Of a DNA stretch of 9,458 bases, positions 1 through 6,574 are shown piece after piece (within the stretch, counting starts at the first letter, position 1; each line of letters starts with the position of its first letter). The position numbers and the translations under genes were made by a program. The DNA lies in contig CAKSXP010000051.1 of NCBI GenBank assembly GCA_934515035.1, positions 1-9,458 of the forward strand, in the 5' to 3' direction. The notes under the pieces were generated by a model. The model ran no database searches. It was not told the origin of the DNA and worked only from the letters and a program-made list of their open reading frames with translations. Origin of the DNA: an uncultured Oscillospiraceae bacterium. Its GTDB lineage: Bacteria; Bacillota; Clostridia; Oscillospirales; Oscillospiraceae.

Positions 1-482
1 TGAGCGAAACGACGTCGCTCGTCTCGACCGGCACGCTGCCGCTGCTCTATGCCGGGGCGATGCTCGTGGACGCCGTCTCCGCGCTGGTTTTCGGACTGAT
101 ATACGACAAAAAGGGCGTTCACGCCCTTGTCTGGTCAACGATTATCTCGGCGCCCTTTGCCGTTTTCGTGTTTCTTTTCGACTCCGTGCCGATGATGCTT
201 CTCGGTGTCGCCCTCTGGGGCGTCGGCATGGGCGCACAGGAATCCATTCTGAAAGCCGCGGTCACCGGCATGGTCCCAAAGTCCAGCCGTGCGACCGGCT
301 ACGGCATCTTCGAATGCGCCTTCGGCGTGTTCTGGTTTCTCGGCAGCTGGCTCCTCGGCGTGCTGTATGAACACAGCATCCCGGCAATGGCTGTGGTCTC
401 CGTCGCGGCGCAGCTTCTGTCCATACCGTTTTACATTCTGTCGGTCAGGACAGCAAAAAAGCAGGAAGGCATCAATTCCTGA
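1..482 (+). CDS. MFS transporter, C-terminal part (5' end outside window)
   Basis: The reading frame is already open at base 3 (SETTSLVSTGTLPLLYAGAM...) and runs to the stop at 480-482, so the Met at 60 is internal and the true start lies upstream. The visible roughly 160 residues hold about four to five hydrophobic helices, with a short basic cytoplasmic loop (IYDKKG) between the first two. That loop and the glycine-rich helix GVALWGVGMGAQES resemble the second half of a 12-helix major facilitator protein. The chain ends in a short polar tail (RTAKKQEGINS). MFS proteins move small solutes or drugs across the cytoplasmic membrane; nothing here identifies the substrate. A strong hairpin follows 12 bases after the stop. 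It converges on the LysR-type regulator, so the two genes share a terminator but not a promoter. Confidence 0.8.
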   Translation, partial: SETTSLVSTGTLPLLYAGAMLVDAVSALVFGLIYDKKGVHALVWSTIISAPFAVFVFLFDSVPMMLLGVALWGVGMGAQESILKAAVTGMVPKSSRATGYGIFECAFGVFWFLGSWLLGVLYEHSIPAMAVVSVAAQLLSIPFYILSVRTAKKQEGINS

Positions 483-493
483 CAGCATAAATA

Positions 494-529
494 ACGCATC
501 CCCGGAAGAACTTTCTTCCGGGGATGCGT
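494..529. terminator. Bidirectional terminator between MFS gene and LysR-type regulator
   Basis: Two perfect 17-base arms (494-510 and 513-529) are separated by only CT. It sits 12 bases after the MFS stop and 3 bases after the regulator's stop. On the minus strand the stem is followed by TTATTTA; on the plus strand the trailing T-tract is weak. It is therefore likely to end both convergent transcripts, more convincingly the minus one. Confidence 0.8.
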
Positions 530-532
530 CAT

Positions 533-1423
533 TTACTGAAAATTCCGCTTTGCTATCTCTATAAACTTCGGAAGCTCCGGATTTTTGTTATCCGGCTTCC
601 AGAATATCATCAGACGGGCCGACTCGTCCAGCTCGTCCTCGATCTCCAGCACCTTGCATCCGGCCGGGTATGACTTTGCCATCATCGCCGGTACGATGGC
701 AATGCCGGTGCCGACGAGCACCTGAAGTATCATATCCTGCCACGATACGGCAGTGTGCGGCGAGCTTACGAACTGGTCAAGGACCTTTCCGTGATTCTTG
801 AACGCACGGATAAACTTTTCCGGCAGCTTGGTATCCATGATCACGAACTGCTCATCCGTCAGTTCGCTGAGCCTGACGCTTTTCCTCGAGGCAAGCGGGT
901 GGTCGATGTTCACAATCAGGCAGTAGTGCAGCGTGTCCACGACCAGCGTTTCGAAGCAATTCGGATATTCGTCTATCTTCGTTGACGACTCTATCCCCAC
1001 GTCGGCATTGTCGCGCAGAACATATTCCGGGACCTCTCCGGGCGCGACATTGCGGATGTTGAGCGCCACATCCGGATTCTCCGTTTTGAACCGCTGATAA
1101 ATGTCGTACAGCGGCTGATAGATTATGTCCAGCGTCGCAACGGAAATCGAGCGGCCCTCCATCACACTGGCCATTCTGACCCTGTTTCTGACCTCCGCTA
1201 TGTTCTTCAGGAGCGCGGGTACGGACTTCACCAGTTCCTGTCCCGCCGGGGTCAGCTCCACGGAGCGGTTGTTCCTCACAAGAAGCTGAACGCCGTAATA
1301 GTCCTCAAGTCTGGACATCTGCCTCCCAAGCGAGGAATTATCCATGAACAGAGCCTCCGCGGCGCGGGATATATTCAGGTATTTTGCAACGACAACAAAA
1401 TGTTCCAACAATTCAGGAGTCAT
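533..1423 (-). CDS. LysR-family transcriptional regulator
   Basis: The 296-residue protein has the usual LysR length and layout. An N-terminal winged helix-turn-helix lies at about residues 3-60 (LEHFVVVAKYLNISRAAEAL, then the recognition-helix region SSLGRQMSRLE, then ELTPAG). A linker helix follows, and an effector-binding domain covers roughly residues 90-290. The usual 'Q(P/S)ALS' of the recognition region is replaced by MDNSSLGRQM, a mild variant. The start at 1423 is supported by a strong Shine-Dalgarno (GAGGTGAG, 1426-1433 on the minus strand). The gene is convergent with the MFS gene and divergent from the two-component system. LysR proteins often control a divergent neighbour, but the Bce-type system has its own regulator, so the target may lie elsewhere or be the MFS gene. 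The effector is unknown. Confidence 0.93.
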   Translation of the reverse strand: MTPELLEHFVVVAKYLNISRAAEALFMDNSSLGRQMSRLEDYYGVQLLVRNNRSVELTPAGQELVKSVPALLKNIAEVRNRVRMASVMEGRSISVATLDIIYQPLYDIYQRFKTENPDVALNIRNVAPGEVPEYVLRDNADVGIESSTKIDEYPNCFETLVVDTLHYCLIVNIDHPLASRKSVRLSELTDEQFVIMDTKLPEKFIRAFKNHGKVLDQFVSSPHTAVSWQDMILQVLVGTGIAIVPAMMAKSYPAGCKVLEIEDELDESARLMIFWKPDNKNPELPKFIEIAKRNFQ

Positions 1424-1466
1424 ATCTCACCTCGAACTTTCAGCCTGTTTTTCTCTCTATAATTAT

Positions 1467-1494
1467 ATTTTACACTAATAATACCCGATTTCAA
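1467..1494 (-). promoter_or_regulatory. Candidate promoter of the LysR-type gene
   Basis: On the minus strand, TTGAAA (1489-1494) and TAAAAT (1467-1472) are 16 bp apart in an AT-rich stretch upstream of the regulator's ribosome binding site. Both hexamers are good sigma-A matches. This is inferred from sequence only. Confidence 0.5.
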
Positions 1495-1497
1495 GAC

Positions 1498-1508
1498 TTC
1501 ACGGTGAA
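1498..1508. promoter_or_regulatory. Small palindrome in the divergent LysR/two-component spacer
   Basis: TTCAC-G-GTGAA is an inverted repeat with 5-bp arms around one base, just upstream of the -35 of the LysR gene's candidate promoter. LysR proteins often bind short dyads in such spacers, so it may be an autoregulatory site. A dyad this short can arise by chance. Confidence 0.25.
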
Positions 1509-1555
1509 TAAAGTCCGATTATTTCCGTGCGGCGGCGGGGCGCGGATTTTTGTTC

Positions 1556-1597
1556 TTTATTCGGGCTGCGTTTTGCTGTATACTCTTTTCGGGTGAT
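1556..1597 (+). promoter_or_regulatory. Possible promoter and ribosome binding site of the two-component operon
   Basis: TATACT (1579-1584) is a fair -10 element. The matching -35 position (1556-1561, TTTATT) is poor. GGTGAT at 1592-1597, five bases before the ATG at 1603, matches the part of the anti-Shine-Dalgarno sequence beyond GGAGG. The implied 5' leader is very short. No BceR-type box (TNACA-N4-TGTAA) was found in the 1424-1602 spacer, so autoregulation of this operon is not evident. Confidence 0.3.
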
Positions 1598-1602
1598 AGA
1601 AA

Positions 1603-2273
1603 ATGTACCGTATTTTCATTGTCGAGGACGACGCCGGAATTTCCGGCGCGATAAAGCAGCAGGCGGAAAAATGGGGCCTTTCGGCCATGTGTGCGCAGGA
1701 TCTCCGCGACATCATGCCGGAGTTTGCCCGGTTCGATCCCCAGCTCGTGCTGATGGACATCGTTCTGCCGTTTTTCAACGGCTACCACTGGTGCAGCGAG
1801 ATACGCCGTGTTCCAAGGTCCCTATCATATTCATTTCCTCCGCCTCGGACAACATGAATATCGTTATGGCCATGAACATGGGCGCGGACGATTTTATCGC
1901 AAAGCCCTTTGACATGAGCGTTCTGATGGCAAAAATGCAGGCTCTCCTGCGCCGCACCTATGACTTCAGCGGAGCGCTGCCGGTCCTTGAGCACCGCGGC
2001 GCGATACTCAACACCAGCGACCACACGCTGACCTATAGCGGCCGGAAGCTGACGCCGAGCAAGAACGAATACCTCATACTTCTGACTCTGATGGAGAACC
2101 GGGGCAAGGTCGTCTCCCGCGAGAAGCTGATGCAGAAGCTCTGGGAGACGGATTCCTTCGTGGACGAGAACACGCTGACGGTCAACGTCAACCGTCTGCG
2201 CCGCAAGCTCGATTCGCTGGGGCTTGAGGGCTTCATAACGACCAAATTCGGAGTCGGTTATATTCTGGAGTGA
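1603..2273 (+). pseudogene. Bce-type OmpR-family response regulator, disrupted by a one-base deletion
   Basis: Two overlapping frames together encode one complete OmpR-family regulator of 223 residues, a normal length. The first frame (1603-1812) gives residues 1-70: acidic pocket E8-D9-D10 and phospho-acceptor D52 in LVLMDIVLP, ending ...HWCSEIRRV. The second frame (from 1812) resumes with SKVPIIFISSAS, then ADDFIAKPF with the conserved lysine. It ends in a winged-helix DNA-binding domain (about residues 130-223; TPSKNEYLIL, VDENTLTVNVNRLRRKL, VGYILE). A single base is missing at 1810-1814: an extra T after GTT would restore one frame. As written, translation from 1603 stops at 1857 after 84 residues, with no DNA-binding domain. 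The downstream frame shows no decay, so this is either a very recent mutation or a sequencing/assembly error. The kinase starts 4 bases after the stop. The predicted target is the convergent ABC operon. Confidence 0.88.
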
Positions 2274-2277
2274 GCTC

Positions 2278-3267
2278 ATGAAGTTATTTGCAAAGTATCT
2301 GGAGCAGCGCCGCAGGCTGATATATGTCTTTCTCCTTTACACGGCCGTTTTTCTGGTCTCGTTTATGCTTTATCATCTTCCTCCGGCCGCCGTGCTTTAC
2401 CCCTCGTCGCTCTGTCTGGGGATCAGTCTCGTCCTGCTTGCCGCCGACTTCCGCCGCGTCTGTGCGGCGCACGCCTCTCTTTCCGGCGTAGGGAGCCCGG
2501 CAGCTGTGACTCCCGACGCGCTCCCCGCGACGGACGATGTTCTCGACGCAGACTACCAGCAGATCATACGGCTGCTGTGCGAGGAAGCGAAAACGCGGGA
2601 GGACGCCGCCTCCGCCCGCTTTACGGACATGGTGGATTACTATACCGTCTGGGCGCACCAGATCAAAACGCCGATAGCCTCCATGCGCCTTACGCTCTCG
2701 GGCGAGGACAGCGCCCTGTCCCGGACGCTGTCGGGCGAGCTGTCCCGCATAGAGCAGTATGTCGAAATGGTGCTTATGTTCCTGCGGCTGGACTCGGACT
2801 CGACGGACTATGTCATCCGCGAGTGCTCCCTCGACGGCATTGTCAGACAGGCTGTCCGCAAATTCGCCGGTGAGTTCATAAACAGGCGGCTGAGCCTGAA
2901 TTACGGCCTGAGCGACACCACCGTGCTTACGGACGAAAAGTGGCTTTCCTTTGTCATAGAGCAGGTGCTTTCCAACGCACTCAAATATACGCGCGAGGGC
3001 GGCATCTCGATAACTCTGGAAAGCCCCAAAACGCTGTGCATCAGCGACACGGGCATCGGCATCGCCCCGGAGGACCTGCCGAGAATATTCGAAAAGGGCT
3101 TCACTGGCTATAACGGGCGCGGCGACATGAAGGCCAGCGGGATCGGGCTGTATCTCTGCCGCCGGATATGCCGCAATCTCGGCCACAGCATAAGCGCGGA
3201 ATCCGAACCGGGCAGGGGCACGGTCATCCGCATCGGACTTTACAGGGACAGGCTCGAGGTCGAGTGA
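2278..3267 (+). CDS. Bce-like (intramembrane-sensing) sensor histidine kinase
   Basis: The 329-residue protein has two closely spaced transmembrane helices (about 15-33 and 38-57) with only a few residues between them, so it lacks an extracellular sensor domain. A polar linker (about 60-115) follows. The phospho-acceptor H127 lies in VWAHQIKTPIAS, typical of the BceS/GraS group. The ATP-binding domain carries the N box (N233 in LSNALKYT), G1 box (DTGIGI, 257-262), F box (RIFEKGFTG, 269-277) and G2 box (ASGIGLYL, 286-293), all intact. Such kinases are known to take their signal from a partner ABC transporter rather than from the ligand directly; the candidate partner is the convergent permease at 3560-5608. 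The gene follows the response regulator by 4 bases and is surely cotranscribed with it. With the regulator frameshifted, it may have no functional output. Confidence 0.95.
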   Translation: MKLFAKYLEQRRRLIYVFLLYTAVFLVSFMLYHLPPAAVLYPSSLCLGISLVLLAADFRRVCAAHASLSGVGSPAAVTPDALPATDDVLDADYQQIIRLLCEEAKTREDAASARFTDMVDYYTVWAHQIKTPIASMRLTLSGEDSALSRTLSGELSRIEQYVEMVLMFLRLDSDSTDYVIRECSLDGIVRQAVRKFAGEFINRRLSLNYGLSDTTVLTDEKWLSFVIEQVLSNALKYTREGGISITLESPKTLCISDTGIGIAPEDLPRIFEKGFTGYNGRGDMKASGIGLYLCRRICRNLGHSISAESEPGRGTVIRIGLYRDRLEVE

Positions 3268-3320
3268 CGGTTTGTTTTGCTTTTGCCGCCCTCGCCCGGT
3301 AGGTCGCCTTCGTATTAAAA

Positions 3321-3354
3321 AAACGGCTTCCCTTCTGTTGAAGGGAAGCCGTTT
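3321..3354. terminator. Bidirectional Rho-independent terminator between kinase and ABC operon
   Basis: Perfect 15-base arms (3321-3335, 3340-3354) flank a TGTT loop. On the minus strand the arm runs into a T7 tract (A7 at 3317-3323 on the plus strand), a textbook terminator for the ABC operon. On the plus strand GTTTCAGATTTTC follows, which may end the kinase transcript. The 121 bases between the kinase stop and the small gene at 3389 hold nothing else recognisable. Confidence 0.9.
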
Positions 3355-3388
3355 CAGATTTTCATTGAAACGTATCGCACGTTCGCTT

Positions 3389-3553
3389 TCAGAACAGGTC
3401 CTTGTCAAAAAGTCTGGCCAGACTGTCCGCGCCGGACCATATGGCCGTTATCACGCCGACCAGCATGGCGGTCGGAACGGCAAGCACCATGATGAGCGCA
3501 AGCCCCACCCACAGCAGCGCGTTGGCCAGCGCCTTGCCCGTCCTATTCTTCAT
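3389..3553 (-). CDS. Small single-helix membrane protein, last gene of the ABC operon
   Basis: This 54-residue frame starts MKNRTGKALANALLW and ends DSLARLFDKDLF. It has a basic N-terminus, one hydrophobic segment of about 25 residues (roughly 11-38, LLWVGLALIMVL then AMLVGVITAIW), and a charged C-terminal tail. This predicts one membrane-spanning helix with a cytoplasmic N-terminus. The ATG is 6 bases after the permease stop, in the same frame (TGA CTG CCG ATG). AAAGGAGG lies inside the end of the permease gene, about 17 bases before the ATG; the spacing is long, but the match is perfect. The operon terminator comes about 35 bases after the stop. I do not recognise the family. Position suggests an accessory subunit or modulator of the Bce-type transporter or its kinase; this is inference. 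Confidence 0.68.
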   Translation of the reverse strand: MKNRTGKALANALLWVGLALIMVLAVPTAMLVGVITAIWSGADSLARLFDKDLF

Positions 3554-3559
3554 CGGCAG

Positions 3560-5608
3560 TCACACCCGTTCCTCCTTTGCTCCGCTGACGATCGCATAAT
3601 AGGCCCCGGAGGTTATGCGGTAGACGACCATATAAAACACCGCGAACACAAGGAAGCTCAGGATCGTCGTCAGAATAAGCACGCCAAGGTCCTTGAGATT
3701 GAAAAGCACCAGAATTTTGTGCAGCATCGGGAAGGCAAAAGCCAGATGCAGTCCCGCCGCGATAAGAGGCAGGAAGAAAACCGTGAGCAGCTGGGAGTTG
3801 ATGCTCTTTTTGATGTCTCTCTCGGTCATGCCGACCTTCTGCATGATGTCGAACCTGGCGCGGTCCTCATAGCCCTCGGACACCTGCTTGTAATATATGA
3901 TGAGCACTGCCGCAAACAGGAAGACGATGCTCAGCATGATGCCGAGGAAAAACAGACCGCCGTAGGTGGCGTAAAAGTCGCCGCTTTCCTGCGCGCGGCT
4001 CTCCAGCGAATAGGACCAGATATCGACTTCGGAGCCCAGCCGGCTCATTTTTTCCCACATGGCCTCATACATCTCCAGCTGCCCGTCGCTGCTCAGGGAC
4101 GAGTCAAAACCCAGGTTCCAGTTGATCGAGACCACGCTTATTTTCTCCGAACTGTAATAAGTATTCAGTGCGGAGCCCAGAATGTCTTTTATATCACCGG
4201 CGTTGGCCACGACGAACACGGACGCGGATATATCCATTGCGGCCTGTGAGCTGCCGGGGAACCCGTCGAGATGCGCCTTGACGCGGAAGGCCTGTTCGCC
4301 CTCAACGGCAAAGCTGTCGAAGGGATACTCCGTGCGCAGCGGATATACGAGGACCTCGCCGCTGTCGAGCGTTTCGTTCTTTCCGGCGGCGCTGTTATAG
4401 TCCTCCAGCGGTACGAAATATACCGTAACGATACTGTCGGTGCTGAACAGGCCATACTCCTTCGAGTCGTAGTGCAGCTCTCCGTCCGTTATCACACCGG
4501 AGAGCTTGCACTCGCGGTATTCGGTCAGATTGCTGATATCGGAGTCGTATTCCATGACCGTCTCGAGCAGGCCATCCCGGATAGTCTCCGTCGTCCCGTC
4601 GTAAAGCCCATCCAGGTCTCTCAGGCCGATGCGAACGCCCAGATCGGTCGGATAGCGCTGGGAAAGGCTGTCCTCCACGCCGAAATACAGGCATGTGGTA
4701 GACGAGATCATCACCAGGACCATCGTTGCAAGTATGCATATCGAGGCAAGGCCCGCCCCGTTGCGCTTCATGCGGAACACCATCGAGGACACAGAGACGA
4801 AATGGTTCGCCTTATAATAATAACTCTTTTTCTTTTGCAGCGCCCGGCACATCACAACGGAACCGGCGATAAAGAGCATATAGGTCGCGGCAATGACCAT
4901 TATTACCGCAACGAAGAACCACAGCATCGCGGAGAGCGGCTCCTTGATGGATACGGCGATATAATACGCCGCCGCGAGCACCACAGCCCCGATGATGCCG
5001 ACGGCCCAGTTTGCCTTCGGCGGCTTTTCGCCCGTGCTCTCGCCGCGGAGCAGCTCGGCGGGATTTGAAAAGCGTATCTGCCGCAGATCATTGAGAAAGA
5101 CGAGCAGGAATATGGCCGCAAACAGCACGACCGATACAATGATGGAATCCAGCGAAACGGAAAAGCTGAAGCTCACGCTGCCGAGCATTATGTTTATCAG
5201 GCACAGCTCCGCGAGCTTGGAAAGCGCGATGCCGCAGACAAGTCCGGCGGCAATGGAGATGACGGCCGTTATGACGGTCTCGCAGGCGAGGATGCGCGCT
5301 ATATTTCTCTTTCCCATGCCCAGGACGTTATACAGTCCGAACTCCTTTTTGCGGCGGCGGATGAGGAACGAATTTGTATAAAACAGAAAGATCAGCGCGA
5401 AAATGCCGATGACTCCCTGACCGAGCCCCATCGTAACGGAGATCGTGCCGCCGCCCCTCATCGTTCGGACGGCTTCCGAGTTATACAGGAAGCTGATGAT
5501 ATAGAACATCATCACCATTCCGGTGCAGGTCAGGATATACGGCGTATACAGGCGGCTGTTCTTGCGGATGCCGCTCCAGGCAAGCTTTGGATAAAACCCT
5601 GTTTTCAT
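3560..5608 (-). CDS. Bce-type ABC transporter permease (FtsX-like)
   Basis: The 682-residue integral membrane protein has the layout of the BceB/VraG group. I place ten hydrophobic helices at about 23-43, 66-84, 108-130, 150-172, 202-220, 227-253, 287-308, 550-572, 606-628 and 641-664. A large extracellular domain (about 310-548) lies between helices 7 and 8. Two FtsX-like regions carry the usual cytoplasmic motifs RRRKKEFGLYNVLGMGKRNI (83-102) and RARFDIMQKVGMTERDI (583-599). The extracellular domain is the part known to recognise peptide antibiotics such as bacitracin or lantibiotics in characterised members; the ligand here cannot be told. Its ATG overlaps the ATPase stop by 4 bases (ATGA), indicating translational coupling. 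Known members both protect target lipids and signal flux to the partner kinase, most likely the one at 2278-3267. Confidence 0.95.
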   Translation of the reverse strand: MKTGFYPKLAWSGIRKNSRLYTPYILTCTGMVMMFYIISFLYNSEAVRTMRGGGTISVTMGLGQGVIGIFALIFLFYTNSFLIRRRKKEFGLYNVLGMGKRNIARILACETVITAVISIAAGLVCGIALSKLAELCLINIMLGSVSFSFSVSLDSIIVSVVLFAAIFLLVFLNDLRQIRFSNPAELLRGESTGEKPPKANWAVGIIGAVVLAAAYYIAVSIKEPLSAMLWFFVAVIMVIAATYMLFIAGSVVMCRALQKKKSYYYKANHFVSVSSMVFRMKRNGAGLASICILATMVLVMISSTTCLYFGVEDSLSQRYPTDLGVRIGLRDLDGLYDGTTETIRDGLLETVMEYDSDISNLTEYRECKLSGVITDGELHYDSKEYGLFSTDSIVTVYFVPLEDYNSAAGKNETLDSGEVLVYPLRTEYPFDSFAVEGEQAFRVKAHLDGFPGSSQAAMDISASVFVVANAGDIKDILGSALNTYYSSEKISVVSINWNLGFDSSLSSDGQLEMYEAMWEKMSRLGSEVDIWSYSLESRAQESGDFYATYGGLFFLGIMLSIVFLFAAVLIIYYKQVSEGYEDRARFDIMQKVGMTERDIKKSINSQLLTVFFLPLIAAGLHLAFAFPMLHKILVLFNLKDLGVLILTTILSFLVFAVFYMVVYRITSGAYYAIVSGAKEERV

Positions 5609-6369
5609 TGGGAGTCACCGCCCGCCTGAAGCATCGTCAGCGTATCGGATATTTTCTGATACAGCTGCTCATCGGTGCTGTCGCCCCTGTACAGCTGGTG
5701 GAAGACCTCTCCGTCCTTGATAAAGAGCACGCGCCCGGCGTGAGCCGCCGCCTTGACAGAGTGCGTCACCATCAGTATCGTCTGGCCGCTGCGGTTGACC
5801 CAGCCGAACAGCCGCAGAAGCTCGTCCGTCGCGCGGGAATCGAGCGCGCCCGTCGGCTCATCCGCGAGGATCAGCTTCGGCTCCGTTATCAGTGCGCGGG
5901 CGACGGCCGCGCGCTGCTTCTGTCCGCCGGAGATCTCATAGGGATACTTTTTCAGCAGCTCCGAAAGGCCAAGCTGCGGGGCAAGAAAATCAAGCCTTGC
6001 ACGCATCTCGCCATAGGGGCGTCCGGCCAGCACCAGCGGCAGAAAGATGTTGTCCTCGACCGTGAAGGTGTCCAGCAGGTTGAACTCCTGAAAAACAAAG
6101 CCCAGATTGTCGCGGCGGAAAGCCGCCATCGCGCTGTCCCTTATCGAAGAAAGGTCGATACCGTCGAGCATGATGCTTCCCGAGGTCGGCTTGTCCAACG
6201 CCGCTATCATGTTCAGAAGCGTTGTCTTGCCGGAACCGGATTCTCCCATTATCGCAACATATTCGCCCTCTTCGACGCTGAAGCTGACGTTTCTCAGCGC
6301 CTCGACCTGGGAACCGCCGAAGCGCGTCGTATATACCTTTTTAAGTCTGCTGACTTCAAGAATACTCAT
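5605..6369 (-). CDS. Bce-type ABC transporter ATP-binding protein
   Basis: The 254-residue cytoplasmic ATPase is of the MacB/LolD/BceA class. All nucleotide-binding motifs are present: Walker A GESGSGKTT (42-50), Q-loop Q94 in FVFQEFNLLD, signature ISGGQKQR (146-153, Ile replacing the common Leu), Walker B LILADEP (166-172), D-loop GALD (174-177), and the switch histidine H203 in MVTHS. The tail after residue 220 is typical of this class. The start at 6369 has an excellent Shine-Dalgarno (AAGGAGGG, 6378-6385 on the minus strand). It is the first gene of an operon with the permease, which overlaps its stop by 4 bases, and the small membrane protein. A BceR-type operator and an extended -10 promoter lie upstream. 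It powers the permease at 3560-5608. Confidence 0.97.
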   Translation of the reverse strand: MSILEVSRLKKVYTTRFGGSQVEALRNVSFSVEEGEYVAIMGESGSGKTTLLNMIAALDKPTSGSIMLDGIDLSSIRDSAMAAFRRDNLGFVFQEFNLLDTFTVEDNIFLPLVLAGRPYGEMRARLDFLAPQLGLSELLKKYPYEISGGQKQRAAVARALITEPKLILADEPTGALDSRATDELLRLFGWVNRSGQTILMVTHSVKAAAHAGRVLFIKDGEVFHQLYRGDSTDEQLYQKISDTLTMLQAGGDSQ

Positions 6370-6394
6370 GTTTCTTTCCCTCCTTGACGGGCTT

Positions 6395-6423
6395 ATTCTA
6401 GCAGAAAAACGCGCCGGATGTAC
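6395..6423 (-). promoter_or_regulatory. Promoter of the ABC operon (extended -10, poor -35)
   Basis: On the minus strand TAGAAT (6395-6400) is preceded by TGC, making an extended -10. At 17-bp spacing the -35 position (6418-6423) reads GTACAT, a poor match. A weak -35 with operator repeats immediately upstream is what an activator-dependent promoter looks like. Confidence 0.6.
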
Positions 6424-6433
6424 ATCGAATCGC

Positions 6434-6469
6434 CTTACAGTTTCCTTTACGATTCTTACAGTTTTGTAA
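6434..6469. promoter_or_regulatory. BceR-type operator: TTACA-GTTT-TGTAA plus direct repeats
   Basis: Bases 6456-6469 match the published BceR-group consensus TNACA-N4-TGTAA at every specified position. CTTACAGTTT occurs exactly twice, at 6434-6443 and 6455-6464, 21 bp apart (two helical turns). A degenerate TTACGATT lies between them at 6447-6454. The array ends about 11 bp upstream of the -35 of the ABC operon promoter, a normal place for an OmpR-family activator. The expected binder is the response regulator at 1603-2273. Confidence 0.75.
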
Positions 6470-6538
6470 TAACTTTTTTAAGATGACGGCCTCAAACGGC
6501 CGCTAAAGCGTTCTTTATTGCATTACTCATGAAAACTA

Positions 6539-6567
6539 TTTGCAAGTAATTTCTGAAATTATGCAAA
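6539..6567. promoter_or_regulatory. Nested dyad upstream of the TAXI gene promoter
   Basis: A 7-bp-arm palindrome (TAATTTC-T-GAAATTA, 6547-6561) is enclosed by TTTGCA (6539-6544) and TGCAAA (6562-6567). It ends 7 bp before the -35 hexamer. It could be an operator for a regulator of the uptake system, but the AT-rich context lowers confidence. The stretch 6470-6538 holds only a weak 5-bp hairpin (6487-6502) and nothing else I can name. Confidence 0.4.
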
Positions 6568-6574
6568 ATAATGA

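Noticed and set aside
1806..1818. Programmed -1 ribosomal frameshifting in the response regulator
   Set aside because: No X-XXY-YYZ slippery heptamer at the junction, and this regulator family is not known to use frameshifting. A deletion or sequencing error is simpler.
2284..3408. 374-codon open frame on the minus strand opposite the histidine kinase
   Set aside because: It is Arg-rich, without recognisable domains, crosses the strong terminator at 3321-3354 and opposes an intact kinase.
3272..4249. 325-codon plus-strand frame overlapping the permease 3' end
   Set aside because: It is a His/Arg/Gln-rich antisense reading of the permease, and its start runs through the terminator hairpin.
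6434..6464. Repeated CTTACAGTTT as the beginning of a CRISPR-like or mobile-element repeat
   Set aside because: There are only two exact copies of 10 bases, at promoter-proximal spacing, better explained as regulator half-sites.
6487..6502. CGGCC/GGCCG hairpin as a terminator or attenuator
   Set aside because: Only 5 bp with a 6-base loop and no T-tract on either strand, and it lies upstream of both divergent promoters.
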